Shown piece by piece: positions 45,119 through 57,143 of a stretch of 64,000 nt of DNA. Source of the DNA: CBDFGS01 sp965247255 (GTDB taxonomy: Bacteria > Chloroflexota > Dehalococcoidia > Lucifugimonadales > CAUZJF01); assembly GCA_965247255.1 (NCBI GenBank), contig CBDFGS010000008.1, positions 62,001-126,000 of the forward strand, given 5' to 3'. The number at the start of each line of letters is the position of its first letter. Position 1 is the stretch's first letter. The notes beneath the pieces are model-generated. The model searched no databases. It was not told the origin of the DNA and saw only the letters and a program-made list of their open reading frames with translations. Both the position numbers and the translations under genes were made by a program.

Positions 45119-46444
45119 ATGCTGCCACAGAACAAACCCGACCGTATCCGCATCCTCTTTGACGACCATCGCCTGGTGGCCAATGCCGGCCTGCTCCTGC
45201 CGGCCACCCTAGCCCGGCACCTGGGCCTGCGGGAACTCGTCGACCATCACCTTGACCTCGGCGGAGCGCCGGGACGGGCGAACACTGGGGACAAGATGCT
45301 GACGCTGGTCGCTTCCGCGCTGGCAGGCGGCGACTGCATCGACGACGCCGATGCGCTGCGCGCTGGTGGGACGGTTGGTGTTCTAGGCTGCGTGGTCAAG
45401 GCGCCATCCACCCTGGGGACCTTCCTGCGCAGCTTCCGGTGGGGGCATGTCCGTCAACTCGACCGCGTGAGCCGCCAGTTGTTGGCCCGGGCCTGGGCCG
45501 CTGGGGCCGGACCCGGCGACTCGCCCCTGACCATCGACCTGGACTCGACCATCTGCGAGACCTATGGACTGGCCAAGGAGGGAGCGCGCCACCACGGCTA
45601 TACCGGCGCCCGCGGCTATCACCCGCTGCTGGCCATTGCCGCCGGCACCGGCGAGGTGCTGATGTCCCGGCTGCGCGAGGGCCGGGCCAACACCGCCCGT
45701 GGCGCCGCCCACTTCCTGCGTGAGACGGTGGGGCGGGTGCGCTACGGCGGGGCCAGGGGACAACTCACGGTGCGGGCCGACAGCGGCTTCTACGCCCACA
45801 CTGTCGTTGCCGCCTGCCGGGAAATGGATGTCCGCTTCTCTATCACCATCCGCCAGCGCGCCAGGCTGCGGGATCTGATCGAGGCGATACCAGAGGAGGA
45901 CTGGACTCCCATTCCCTACTGGATGGACGGCGCCGCCGATGTCGCCGAGACGACTTACACCCCGTTCCAGACCAAGCCGGACGCCGCGCCGGTGCGGCTC
46001 ATTGTCCGGCGGGTGAAGCCGACGCCCGGTTCCCAGCTCGCCCTCTTCGCCAGATACAGCTATCACGCCTTCATCACCGACCGCGATGGGGAGACGCTGG
46101 AACTGGAGGCCGATCATCGCCGCCACGCCGAGGTCGAGAACGCCATACGCGACCTCAAGTACGGCGTCGGGCTGAACCACATGCCGTCGGCGCGCTTCGC
46201 CGCCAACGGCGCCTGGCTGGCGGTCCAGGTGATGGCGCATAACCTGGCCCGCTGGACGGCGCGGATTGGTCTGGGCGAGCGGACCGTGATCACCAAGACC
46301 CTCAGGCGGCGGGTCTTCGCTCTGGTGGGACGGATCACCCGCTCGGCGCGCCGCCTCACTTTGCATCTCCCCCGGCGCTGGCCTTGGGAAACCCAGTTCA
46401 CTCGCGCCTTGGCCCGGCTGCAAGCCATTCCGTTCCCGGCCTGA
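45119..46444 (+). CDS. IS1380 family transposase (copy C)
   Basis: 441 residues, the same protein as in copy A with all catalytic acids. It reads toward the histidine kinase gene, so transcripts leaving the IS could drive that gene. Confidence 0.95.
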   Translation: MLPQNKPDRIRILFDDHRLVANAGLLLPATLARHLGLRELVDHHLDLGGAPGRANTGDKMLTLVASALAGGDCIDDADALRAGGTVGVLGCVVKAPSTLGTFLRSFRWGHVRQLDRVSRQLLARAWAAGAGPGDSPLTIDLDSTICETYGLAKEGARHHGYTGARGYHPLLAIAAGTGEVLMSRLREGRANTARGAAHFLRETVGRVRYGGARGQLTVRADSGFYAHTVVAACREMDVRFSITIRQRARLRDLIEAIPEEDWTPIPYWMDGAADVAETTYTPFQTKPDAAPVRLIVRRVKPTPGSQLALFARYSYHAFITDRDGETLELEADHRRHAEVENAIRDLKYGVGLNHMPSARFAANGAWLAVQVMAHNLARWTARIGLGERTVITKTLRRRVFALVGRITRSARRLTLHLPRRWPWETQFTRALARLQAIPFPA

Positions 46445-46747
46445 CGGCCAGCCTGCAACTGACCCAACGTCCCCGCAATCTCGCGCCACCCCGGTCGCGA
46501 GAGTCCCCTGCTGCGTATCCTCTCGCCTTCCCGCGCATCGCAACTCCCGCATAGGGCCTTAGGGGCCCTGTGCGGCCACTGAAGACCGCCCGCCGGCCTC
46601 CCATCTACCCCAAGACCCCAGGCCATCTCCCCTGTAGCTCCCTCACCCACCCCCTTCCGCTGCCCTCACGCCGTCCATCGGTGTCCTTCGGTGGATTCGG
46701 GCTAAGCACCGTCTTCTTGTGCCAACGTCCCCGGTGCGGAGCCCGAT

Positions 46748-48868
46748 ATGCGCAGATTCCGCCTCACCTTCTACTTCGTTCTCACCGCCGTGCTGGTGAT
46801 CGGCGTGGTTACCGTCGCGGTCGGGGTTATAGCGGGCCGGCTGGCGGAGGAGAGCCTGGTGCGCGTCACCGAGGAGAACAGCGCTAGAGACGCCACCCAT
46901 ATTCACTCGATGATAACCGGGCAGCACGCCATGCCTGCCATGGCGGTCGGCGAGGCCACCCCGCGAGACGAAGCGTCTCCCCCGCCGCAGCCCACGATGC
47001 CAGCAATGCCCCCCGCCGAAGCCGCTGCGGTGCACGAGCCCACCCACCCCCAGGAGCCCTTGCCGATGACGCTGCAGTTCCTGGCGGGAGAGGACGGGCT
47101 CCCCCGGATGGGCCCCAGCCTGGTAGCCGGGCTCAACATCCCACGACTCAGTGTCCTGGACCCGCAGGGCAACGTGGTCTGGAGCTCCGACGCTGCAAAT
47201 CCAGAGCTTACAGAGCTGGACGAGCGCCTCTATAAGGCGGCCGTCGCCGGGAGAGTGGCGTCGAAGCTCCAGAGGGACCGCGCGGTAACGGGCCCAGATG
47301 GAATGCAGCGCAGTATCGACGTGATCGAGACGTACCTGCCACTGCTGGGAGGCAAAGCAGGTCCGGTGATCGGTGTGATGGTGATATGGAGAGACGTGAG
47401 CTCCGATTACGCCATCCAGGTGACGGAGGTCAGGCGACGGGCCCTGCAGACTACCGTAGGGTTCATGGCGGCGCTGTTCATCGCCTTTCTGGCCTTCATC
47501 GTTACGGCGGACATAAAGATATCCCAGGCCAACCGTCGGGAGGTGGCGCTGGTGGAGGCGCGGCTGGCCGAGCGCCGGCTGGCCGAGGTCGTGCTGCGCA
47601 AGAGCGAGGAGGGCGCGCGGCGACTCGCTCACGAGAAGTCGGTGCTGGCCGAGATCGGTCGGGTGATGGGCTCGTCGCTCGACATCGGCGACGTATACGA
47701 GGGATTCACTGAGCGCGCGCGAGAGCTCATCCCCTTCGATCGGATCGTCGTGACGGCGCTGGACCGAGATGAGGGCATCGGCAGGGCCTCTTACGTCCTC
47801 GGCGTAGAGATCTCAGAGCGCCGGGCCGGGCAGACGCACGAGATAGACGGCACGCTCACAGGCATCCTGGCCTCCACCAAGAAGGGCATCGTTACAGGCA
47901 ACGGGCGCCCCGATGAGCTGGTAGAGCACCTGCCGGACGAGGCGGTGGCGCTGTCCGCAGGGCTCAGGTCGATGGTGGCGGCCCCGCTGATCGCCGGCAA
48001 CAGTTGCATCGGGACGCTCACGCTAAGGTCTCGAACGCCCGGCGCCTATTCCGAGGAGCATCTGGCGCTCGCGGAGCAGGTCGCGGTGCAGATTGCCGGC
48101 GCTCTGGCGAACTCGCAGCTTTACGAACAGCGGAAGCAGGCCGAGGAGGCGCTGGCGGGCAAGGCGCGTGAGCTGGAGCGATCGAACGAAGAGCTGGAGC
48201 GGTTCGCCTACGTTGCCTCCCACGATCTCCAGGAGCCCCTCCGCATGGTAACCAGCTACACACAGCTCCTGGGCCAGCGATACAAGGGAAAGCTGGACTC
48301 CGACGCGGACGAGTTCATCGCCTACGCGGCCGACGGGGCCAAGCGCATGGGCGCGTTGATCAAGGACCTACTGGAGTACTCCAGGGTGGACTCCGGAGAC
48401 AAAGAGCTTGAGCCCATCGCGTTAGAGGAGCTGTTTGCGATGACGGTGGTCAACCTCCACGCGGCGATAGAGGAGAGCGGCGGCGAGGTGACCCACGATC
48501 CGCTTCCAACGGTACGCGCCGACCCGTACCAGATAGGCCAACTTCTGCAGAACCTTATCGGCAATGCCATAAAGTATCGAGGAGATGCGGCCCCCGCGGT
48601 GCATGTGGGCGCCGAGCACGCCGGCCAGGAGTGGGTGTTCTCCGTCCGCGACAACGGCATCGGTATCGATGAAAAGGACGCGGAGCGCGTTTTCAATATC
48701 TTCCAGCGCCTGCACTCCAACGGCGAATACTCCGGTACCGGCGTCGGCCTGGCTATCTGCAAGCGCATAGTGGAGCGCCACGGCGGCAGAATCTGGGTCG
48801 ACTCAGGTCTCGGGCAAGGGACACGGTTCAGCTTCACAATCCCGGATCTAGGAGGACAGCCGACGTGA
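46748..48868 (+). CDS. Sensor histidine kinase with Met/His-rich extracytoplasmic domain and GAF domain
   Basis: A 706-residue kinase. TM1 (about 7-30) and TM2 (about 237-257) enclose a 200-residue outer domain whose first part is rich in His, Met and Pro: HIHSMITGQHAMPAMAV, PTMPAMPP, HEPTHPQEPLPM. That composition is seen in copper or other soft-metal binding regions. A coiled coil, a GAF domain (about 300-455), HisKA with His in YVASHDLQEPLRM and HATPase with NLIGNAIKYRG, DNGIGIDEKD and GTGVGLAICK follow. SHDLQEPLR is typical of phytochrome-type kinases that pair with Rcp1-like regulators, and just such a regulator follows with a GTGA overlap. IS copy C sits 46 bases upstream. Confidence 0.92.
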   Translation: MRRFRLTFYFVLTAVLVIGVVTVAVGVIAGRLAEESLVRVTEENSARDATHIHSMITGQHAMPAMAVGEATPRDEASPPPQPTMPAMPPAEAAAVHEPTHPQEPLPMTLQFLAGEDGLPRMGPSLVAGLNIPRLSVLDPQGNVVWSSDAANPELTELDERLYKAAVAGRVASKLQRDRAVTGPDGMQRSIDVIETYLPLLGGKAGPVIGVMVIWRDVSSDYAIQVTEVRRRALQTTVGFMAALFIAFLAFIVTADIKISQANRREVALVEARLAERRLAEVVLRKSEEGARRLAHEKSVLAEIGRVMGSSLDIGDVYEGFTERARELIPFDRIVVTALDRDEGIGRASYVLGVEISERRAGQTHEIDGTLTGILASTKKGIVTGNGRPDELVEHLPDEAVALSAGLRSMVAAPLIAGNSCIGTLTLRSRTPGAYSEEHLALAEQVAVQIAGALANSQLYEQRKQAEEALAGKARELERSNEELERFAYVASHDLQEPLRMVTSYTQLLGQRYKGKLDSDADEFIAYAADGAKRMGALIKDLLEYSRVDSGDKELEPIALEELFAMTVVNLHAAIEESGGEVTHDPLPTVRADPYQIGQLLQNLIGNAIKYRGDAAPAVHVGAEHAGQEWVFSVRDNGIGIDEKDAERVFNIFQRLHSNGEYSGTGVGLAICKRIVERHGGRIWVDSGLGQGTRFSFTIPDLGGQPT

Positions 48869-49305
48869 CCACCATCTACAGACCGCTCGAGGTGCTGCTG
48901 GTCGAGGACAATCCGGGCGACGTCAGGCTTACAAAGGAGGCTATGAAGGGCGCCGGGATCTCCAACAATCTCAGCGTGGCGCGGAGCGGTGAGGATGCTA
49001 TCGCGTTCCTACGTCGCGACGGCGCGTTCGCGGCGGCTGCACGCCCGGACATCATCATCCTGGACCTGAACCTGCCCCACAAGAACGGACAGCAGGTCCT
49101 GGCCGAGATCAAGGCCGACGAACGCATCAGGCGCATTCCGGTGGTTATCTTGACGACCTCCAGCGCACAGCGAGATATTGTTGGCTCCTACGATCTCCAC
49201 GCCAACTGCTACATCACGAAGCCCGTGGAGCTAGAAGAGTTCACCCATGTGATCAAAGCGATCGAGGGGTTCTGGCTCAGCACGGTGCAACTGCCAAATG
49301 AGTGA
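48865..49305 (+). CDS. Response regulator, Rcp1-like single receiver
   Basis: 146 residues from GTG 48865, overlapping the kinase stop. LEVLLVEDNPGDVRLTKEAM at the N-terminus, phospho-acceptor Asp in IIILDLNLPHKNG, Thr-Ser in ILTTSSAQRDI, and Lys in YITKPVEL. The ED-NPGD start and the long loop before LDLNLP match regulators partnered with phytochrome-like kinases. No output domain. Confidence 0.92.
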   Translation: MTTIYRPLEVLLVEDNPGDVRLTKEAMKGAGISNNLSVARSGEDAIAFLRRDGAFAAAARPDIIILDLNLPHKNGQQVLAEIKADERIRRIPVVILTTSSAQRDIVGSYDLHANCYITKPVELEEFTHVIKAIEGFWLSTVQLPNE

Positions 49306-49314
49306 GGCTCGCAG

Positions 49315-51707
<2,393 letters not shown>

Positions 51708-51711
<4 letters not shown>

Positions 51712-52322
51712 GGGTCCTCGTCGCTGACGACGACTCCTCTTCGCGCCACTTGTTGCAGGTGTCTCTCAGCCGATGGGGCTACGAAACACAGGCCGTTGGA
51801 AACGGGACCGAGGCCTGGGAGGTCCTATCCGGCCAAGATGCGCCTCCGCTAGCCGTGCTCAATTGGGTCATGCCCGTCGTCGACGGGGTCGAGTTGTGTC
51901 GCCGGGCGCGTCGGAAACGGGCCTCCCACCCCACCTACATAATTCTGCTCACGGCGAAAGCGAAAAAGAGCGACGTCGTCGAAGGGCTGGGGGCGGGAGC
52001 CGACGATTACGTCTCAAAGCCCTTCGACGCCGGGGAGTTGCGCGCCCGCCTTCGCGTTGGCGAGAGGATTGTAGACCTGCAGTGGGAGCTGACCCACAGG
52101 GTAGCTGAGCTTGAGCAGGCCTTGTCTCAGGTACAAATACTCCGCGGCCTTCTTCCGATCTGCGCATTCTGCAAGAAGATCCGCGACGACCACGAGTACT
52201 GGCACGAGGTCGAGTCCTACGTTTCCGAGCACTCCGAGGCCGAGTTCACCCACAGCATCTGTCCGTCTTGCTACGGGCGGTACATCAGCCGCGCTTCAGA
52301 GGGACCTGATACGGCGTCGTAG
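51708..52322 (+). CDS. Receiver-domain protein with C-terminal Cys motif; phospho-acceptor Asp replaced by Asn
   Basis: 204 residues from GTG 51708, overlapping the hybrid kinase stop. The receiver domain has the acidic DDD pocket and the Lys of YVSKPFDAGEL, but the acceptor site reads LAVLNWVMPVVDG: Asn52 (codon AAT at 51861-51863) in place of Asp. After a helix, the C-terminus has ILPICAFCKKIRDDHEYWHEVESYVSEHSEAEFTHSICPSCY, a CxxC...CxxC zinc-type module I know from response regulators in other phyla, where the family usually keeps Asp. It may work without phosphorylation, or Asn may be deamidated; a mimic of the unphosphorylated state is the simplest reading. Confidence 0.88.
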
Positions 52323-52557
52323 CGCACGTCGAACAGGGACGCACGGGGCGTCGCATTGCCGATGGGAGTCGGCGGCGTGGGCGCGGCTAGCGGCACCCCT
52401 ACGGGAGACGCCCGAACGTCCGGTAGCGCCCTGATACAATGCGTGTCGAGCCACTGGCGCTATGACCCTTCGTAGGAAGGGACGTCTCACACGCCGTCAC
52501 CCGGCGTGCCAGCCACATCAAGCCGCAAGTTGCCCGCCAACGCCCGAGGGTCTACAT

Positions 52558-53391
52558 ATGCCTGAAGCCCCTGAGCTAGAGGTCACGAAGGACGTGATTA
52601 ACGAGCGCGCGTCCGACGCCGTCGTACGGTCGTGCAAGGTCCTGCGGCCAAGCGTCCTCAGGCCGCTTGCGGGTGATTTCGCATCGGATGTCGAGGGGCG
52701 GACGTTCCACGTCGTGCTTCGCGCCGGGAAGTTTCTCATATTCCGTTTCTCAGGCGACCGAATGCTCGTTGTGAACCCGATGCTCACCGGGCTTTTCCAG
52801 CATTGCGACCCATCGGAACGCGTGTTCAAGAGGACCTGCTTCTCGTTGCTGCTGTCCACCGGGCGTGAGCTCCGCTATCTCGACGACCGGCAGATGGGCC
52901 GGGCGTACTATCTCAGCGAGGACCAGCTCGGGCAGATACCCCAGCTCGGGGAGCTTGGCCCGGACGTCCTGGAGCGTACGCCGTTCGAAGACTTCCAGCG
53001 CAGGCTTTCCTCGTTCCGTGGAGAGATCAAGGGCGTGCTGACCCGTGGCCGGGTTATCTCGGGGATCGGCAACGCCTATTCGGACGAGATCTTGTTCGAG
53101 GCGAAGGTATATCCGTACCAGAAGGTCGGGCGGCTTTCGGAGGATGAGCTACGCCGTATCCACCAAGCCGCGCCTGCCGTGGTCGAGGCGGCTATACCCA
53201 TCGTCAGGGAGCGGATGGGAGGCGACATCCACCAGAAGGTGAGGGACTTCCTGAAGGTGCACAGGAAAGGCGGCCAGCCGTGTCCCAGGTGCGGGAACAA
53301 GATCAGCGAGGTCACCGCTAACCGCCGGATCACAAGCTACTGCAGAAGCTGCCAGCCGGGCCTGTTGGTAGAAAGCCGCGCGCGCTTGTAG
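52558..53391 (+). CDS. Formamidopyrimidine-DNA glycosylase (Fpg/Nei family)
   Basis: 277 residues from ATG 52558, preceded by GAGGG. It removes oxidised bases from DNA by way of the N-terminal proline. The start MPEAPELEV gives P2 and E3 (Schiff-base Pro and acid), the helix-two-turn-helix is at RGRVISGIGNAYSDEILFEAKVYP, and the C-terminal zinc finger reads CPRCGNKISEVTANRRITSYCRSCQ. Fpg proteins mostly start MPELPEVE, and the Ala for Leu is a mild change. The longer reading from 52462 adds non-homologous residues. It stands alone between the signalling and sdh operons. Confidence 0.93.
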   Translation: MPEAPELEVTKDVINERASDAVVRSCKVLRPSVLRPLAGDFASDVEGRTFHVVLRAGKFLIFRFSGDRMLVVNPMLTGLFQHCDPSERVFKRTCFSLLLSTGRELRYLDDRQMGRAYYLSEDQLGQIPQLGELGPDVLERTPFEDFQRRLSSFRGEIKGVLTRGRVISGIGNAYSDEILFEAKVYPYQKVGRLSEDELRRIHQAAPAVVEAAIPIVRERMGGDIHQKVRDFLKVHRKGGQPCPRCGNKISEVTANRRITSYCRSCQPGLLVESRARL

Positions 53392-53449
53392 GTACGACCC
53401 CTATTTGCTATATTCCTAGCAGCCATTAGTGCCTATAGAGGCGTGGAAC

Positions 53450-55126
53450 ATGTTTGACCACGACGTGCTTGTGATCGGGGCGGGCCTCGCCGGAATGCGG
53501 GCCGCTCTCTCAGCGCGCGAAAACGGCGCGGACGTGGCCATGGTCACCAAGGTCCACCCCGTGCGCAGCCACTCGAACGCGGCGCAGGGCGGGATCAACG
53601 CCGCTCTAACGGATCGCGGCGATTCGTGGGAAGACCACGCCTACGACACGATAAAGGGCAGCGACTACCTCGCAGACCAGGACGCGGTCGAGATCATGTG
53701 CCGCGAGGCCGGCGGCGAGGTCATCGCCATGGAGCACATGGGCGTGATCTTCAACCGCGACGAGGACGGCAAGCTCGGCACGCGAGCATTCGGCGGGCAG
53801 CGTAAAGAGCGAACGTTTTTCGTGGCGGACTTCACGGGGCAGGCGCTACTGCATGTGCTATACGAGCAGGTTCTCAAGGCGGGGGTGAGGACGTACGAGG
53901 AGTGGTTCGTGCTGTCGCTCATAGTCGGCGACGGCGAGTGCCACGGGGCGGTAGTCTTAGAGATGCGCACTGGCGAGATCCACGTGATTCGCGCCAAGGC
54001 GGTCATCGTGGCGGCCGGGGGACTCGGCCGGGTGTTCGAGCCGAGCACCAACGCTCTGATATGCACCGGCGACGGCATGGCGCTCGCCTACCGGGCGGGC
54101 GCTCCTCTCATGGACATGGAGATGGTCCAGTACCACCCGACAACCCTAAAGAGCAACGGCGCCCTCATGTCGGAGGGCGCCCGAGGTGAGGGCGCCTACC
54201 TCATAAACGCCGACGGCGACAGGTTCATGGGGACCTACGCCCCGAATATGATGGAGCTGGCATCCCGCGACGTCGTCTCCAGGTCTGGGCAGACCGAGAT
54301 CAACGAAGGACGAGGGACCGACGGGTGCGTGTTCCTGGACTGCCGCCATCTGGGCGAGAAGCTCATCGCGGAGAAGCTGTCGCAGATCAGCGACATCGCG
54401 GCCGACTTCGCAAGCGTCGACATGGTGAAAGAGCCGGTGCCGATCCGGCCGGGGATGCACTACCAGATGGGTGGCATAAAGGCCGACGTAAACGGTGTGA
54501 CGCCGGTCCCGGGTCTGTACGCGGCCGGAGAGGCCGCCTGCGTGAGTGTCCACGGGGGTAACCGCCTGGGCGCAAACTCGCTCCTGGACACGCTGGTATT
54601 CGGACGTCGCAGCGGCGAGCACGCGTCGGACCTTGCCAAGGGCCGCTCAACCAACAGTGTCGACGAGGGCGCGGGCGACGCCGACCGGCAGGCGATTCAG
54701 GATATGCTTGACCGAGAAGGCAGCGGGGAGCTCTTCGGCAGGATCAGGCTCGAGATGGGGCAGGCCATGAATGAGTACCTGGCCGTCTTCCGCGACGAGG
54801 ACGGGATGCAACAAGCGCTCTCGAAGATCCGGAGCCTGCGAGAGGGGTTCGGCGAGATAACGGTCGGGGACAAGGGGAAGACCTTTAACACCAACCTGGT
54901 CTTCACGTTGGAGCTGGGCTTCATGCTCGACTGCGCCGAAGCCGTCGCCCTGAGCGCGCTCGAACGGAAGGAGAGCAGAGGCGCCCACTTCAGGACCGAC
55001 ATGCCGGAGCGAGACGACGAGAACTGGCTGAGGCACGTGCTGGTGCGGCGCGGCCCGGAGGGGCCGGATATCGATCACGAGCCGGTGACGATCACGCAGT
55101 GGGAGCCCCAGGTCAGGACGTACTGA
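53450..55126 (+). CDS. sdhA: Succinate dehydrogenase/fumarate reductase flavoprotein subunit
   Basis: 558 residues from ATG 53450 (the start at 53429 lacks a ribosome-binding site and adds seven residues before the FAD fold). It oxidises succinate in the TCA cycle. FAD-binding VLVIGAGLAGMRAALSA is at the N-terminus; the His for covalent FAD is in PVRSHSNAAQGGINAAL; the substrate-binding and catalytic blocks HPTTLKSNGALMSEGARGEGAYLIN and AGEAACVSVHGGNRLGANSLLD are complete, as is the C-terminal helical domain. It is about 100 bases before sdhB. Confidence 0.95.
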   Translation: MFDHDVLVIGAGLAGMRAALSARENGADVAMVTKVHPVRSHSNAAQGGINAALTDRGDSWEDHAYDTIKGSDYLADQDAVEIMCREAGGEVIAMEHMGVIFNRDEDGKLGTRAFGGQRKERTFFVADFTGQALLHVLYEQVLKAGVRTYEEWFVLSLIVGDGECHGAVVLEMRTGEIHVIRAKAVIVAAGGLGRVFEPSTNALICTGDGMALAYRAGAPLMDMEMVQYHPTTLKSNGALMSEGARGEGAYLINADGDRFMGTYAPNMMELASRDVVSRSGQTEINEGRGTDGCVFLDCRHLGEKLIAEKLSQISDIAADFASVDMVKEPVPIRPGMHYQMGGIKADVNGVTPVPGLYAAGEAACVSVHGGNRLGANSLLDTLVFGRRSGEHASDLAKGRSTNSVDEGAGDADRQAIQDMLDREGSGELFGRIRLEMGQAMNEYLAVFRDEDGMQQALSKIRSLREGFGEITVGDKGKTFNTNLVFTLELGFMLDCAEAVALSALERKESRGAHFRTDMPERDDENWLRHVLVRRGPEGPDIDHEPVTITQWEPQVRTY

Positions 55127-55224
55127 TTGTTTCCAAAATACCTACATCGCCAGGCGGGGAGTAGCCGCAGATCGGGCGGAATCTCTCCGGTATCTGCGAA
55201 CGGTGAACTGAGGATGAGTTTCCC

Positions 55225-56181
55225 ATGGAAGTGACGCTCAGCGTCAAGCGATTCAACCCGGACTCGGAGGGCCCCGCGCCCTACTTCCAGGACTATCGCC
55301 TCGAGCTGGACGAATCGGCTATGGTCCTGGACGGCCTGATCAAGGTGCGCGAGGAGATCGACGGCAGCCTGGCGCTCCGATGCTCTTGCCGGAGCGCGAT
55401 CTGCGGGTCGTGCGCGATGCGGGTAAACGGGCAGGCGCGGCTGTCCTGCAAGACGAAGATATCCGAGGTCGCGGCCGCGGGCAACGGCGCAGTGGTGGTC
55501 GAGCCGATGGGGAACATGGAGGTGATCAAGGACCTGGTCACCGATTTCACCCCGTTCTGGGACAAGGTGATGGCTGTCGAGCCGTGGCTTCAGCCGGATG
55601 GCGAGGAACCCGAGGGTGAGTACCTCGCCTCCAACGAGTCGATGCTCAACCTGGCCGGCGTGATGGACTGCATCATGTGCGGCGCGTGCGTTTCCGACTG
55701 CACCGTCCTGGAGGTCGACGAGAACTTCCTCGGCCCCGCGGCGCTGGCCAAAGCCTACCGGTTCGTAGCCGACCCTCGGGACGCGGCCGACGCTTCCAGG
55801 CTCGGCGCGCTCAACGAGTACGGCGGCGTCTGGGACTGCACCCGCTGCATGCAGTGCGTCGAGGTCTGCCCCAAGGGCGTGGACCCGATGGGCCGCATCA
55901 TGGCGCTGAGAGACAAGGCGATGGAGGCGGGCCACACCAAGACCTACGGCGCCCGCCACGCCAACGCGTTCGCGGACGACGTCCGGAAGATCGGAAGAGT
56001 TGACGAGCTGAGAATTCCCATAATGTCCAAAGGGATGTTCAACATCAAGGAGCTGCTGAGGATGGTCCCCCTGGGCATCCGCGCACAGCTAAACGGAAAG
56101 CGCCCGGCGATCTTCCCGAAGAAGAATCCCGGGCAGCAGAACGTGCGCCGGCTCTTTGACAAGGCGGAGGAGGAGCAGTGA
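55225..56181 (+). CDS. sdhB: Succinate dehydrogenase iron-sulfur subunit, E-type-like
   Basis: 318 residues. The [2Fe-2S] ligands are in CSCRSAICGSCAMRVNG plus a later Cys (RLSC). The first ferredoxin-type motif is CIMCGACVSDC. The second reads CTRCMQCVEVCP, with Cys at all four positions, where ordinary SdhB has a three-Cys [3Fe-4S] site. That additional Cys is a mark of class E enzymes (as in Sulfolobales), which carry a second [4Fe-4S]. A C-terminal extension of about 80 residues (KTYGARHANAF...NVRRLFDKAEEEQ) is longer than usual. The stop overlaps the next gene (GTGA). Confidence 0.92.
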   Translation: MEVTLSVKRFNPDSEGPAPYFQDYRLELDESAMVLDGLIKVREEIDGSLALRCSCRSAICGSCAMRVNGQARLSCKTKISEVAAAGNGAVVVEPMGNMEVIKDLVTDFTPFWDKVMAVEPWLQPDGEEPEGEYLASNESMLNLAGVMDCIMCGACVSDCTVLEVDENFLGPAALAKAYRFVADPRDAADASRLGALNEYGGVWDCTRCMQCVEVCPKGVDPMGRIMALRDKAMEAGHTKTYGARHANAFADDVRKIGRVDELRIPIMSKGMFNIKELLRMVPLGIRAQLNGKRPAIFPKKNPGQQNVRRLFDKAEEEQ

Positions 56182-57068
56182 AGTACGCCTTTTATCCAGG
56201 GTGCGTATCGCGCGGGGCCTGCCCCGAGCTGTTCGCCAGCACCGTCGAGGTCTGCGCGAGGCTCGGTATCGAACTCGAGTTCGAGCCGATGCGAGGCGCC
56301 TCGTGCACAGGCTCAGGAATCCTTCAGGAGAAGAACCTGCGGCTTGGCGACACGCTAAACGCGCGGACGTTCGCCATGGCGGAGAATAGCGGCCTGCCGC
56401 TCCTGACGATCTGCAGCACTTGCCAGGGTGTGATGGCGCAGGCCAACGAGCGACTCAAAGGGGACGGCGAGTACCTCTCCGACATCAACGGCGAGCTAGC
56501 CGAGGAAGGGTTGGAGTACAGCGGGTCGGCCGACCCAAGGCACCTGCTGTGGGTCATTATCGAAGACGTGGGCCTGGACAAGCTCAAGTCTATGGTTGTG
56601 AGGCCACTAAGCGGCTTCAAGGTCGCGCCGTTCTACGGCTGCTACCTGGTACGGCCGTCCTCGGCGCTTGGCTTCGACGACACGCCGGAGCGCAGGGAGT
56701 CGTTGGAGCGTGTGATAGAGGCGGTGGGCGCCGAGCTGGTGGACTTCCCGGGCAAGACGCTGTGCTGCGGCTTCCCCATACTGATGAGCAACGAGAAGAA
56801 CTCGGTGAAGATGGTCGCCAATCACACGCTGGACGCCAAAGGTAGGGGAGCCGATGCTATGGTGACGCCGTGCCCTCTCTGTCACCTCAACCTGGACGGT
56901 TATCAGCCGCAGGCGTCGGCAGTCGCGAAGACTTCGATCGACCTCCCCATCCTCCACCTGCCCCAGCTACTCGGCCTGGCGCTGGGCGTCGACCCCAAGG
57001 TCATGCGCCTGAACCGCCACATCGTCTCGACGAAGAGGGTGCTGTCGGAGTTGGCCCTCACGCCCTAG
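56178..57068 (+). CDS. sdhE: Succinate dehydrogenase E-type anchor-like subunit with CCG domains (HdrB-like)
   Basis: 296 residues from GTG 56178, overlapping sdhB. It has two Cys-rich CCG modules: the N-terminal one has YPGCV, then SC in place of CC (GASCTGSG), then CSTC; the C-terminal one is complete with FYGCYLV, LCCGFP and CPLC. Heterodisulfide reductase B and the SdhE subunit of class E succinate:quinone oxidoreductases share this arrangement, in which the C-terminal module holds a zinc or iron-sulfur centre that links the enzyme to quinone. No transmembrane helix is seen here, and no SdhC/SdhD or SdhF gene follows: the next gene is on the other strand. Symbol by analogy with archaeal class E operons. 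Confidence 0.82.
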   Translation: MKYAFYPGCVSRGACPELFASTVEVCARLGIELEFEPMRGASCTGSGILQEKNLRLGDTLNARTFAMAENSGLPLLTICSTCQGVMAQANERLKGDGEYLSDINGELAEEGLEYSGSADPRHLLWVIIEDVGLDKLKSMVVRPLSGFKVAPFYGCYLVRPSSALGFDDTPERRESLERVIEAVGAELVDFPGKTLCCGFPILMSNEKNSVKMVANHTLDAKGRGADAMVTPCPLCHLNLDGYQPQASAVAKTSIDLPILHLPQLLGLALGVDPKVMRLNRHIVSTKRVLSELALTP

Positions 57069-57143
57069 CGCGGCCAATCCCCCAATCCCTTCGACGAGAT
57101 CAGCACGAGTCCAGGCTATTCCCGCTGTGGGCCTACGGGACTG

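Larger units (their letters stand above)
44998..46701 (+). mobile_element. IS1380-type insertion sequence, copy C
   Basis: A 1704-bp copy with 19-base inverted repeats and a 5-bp duplication CTAAG (44993-44997 and 46702-46706). It sits between the importer operon and the histidine kinase gene, 46 bases from the kinase start, and probably splits or replaces that promoter. The transposase sequence is identical in protein to copy A. Confidence 0.95.
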
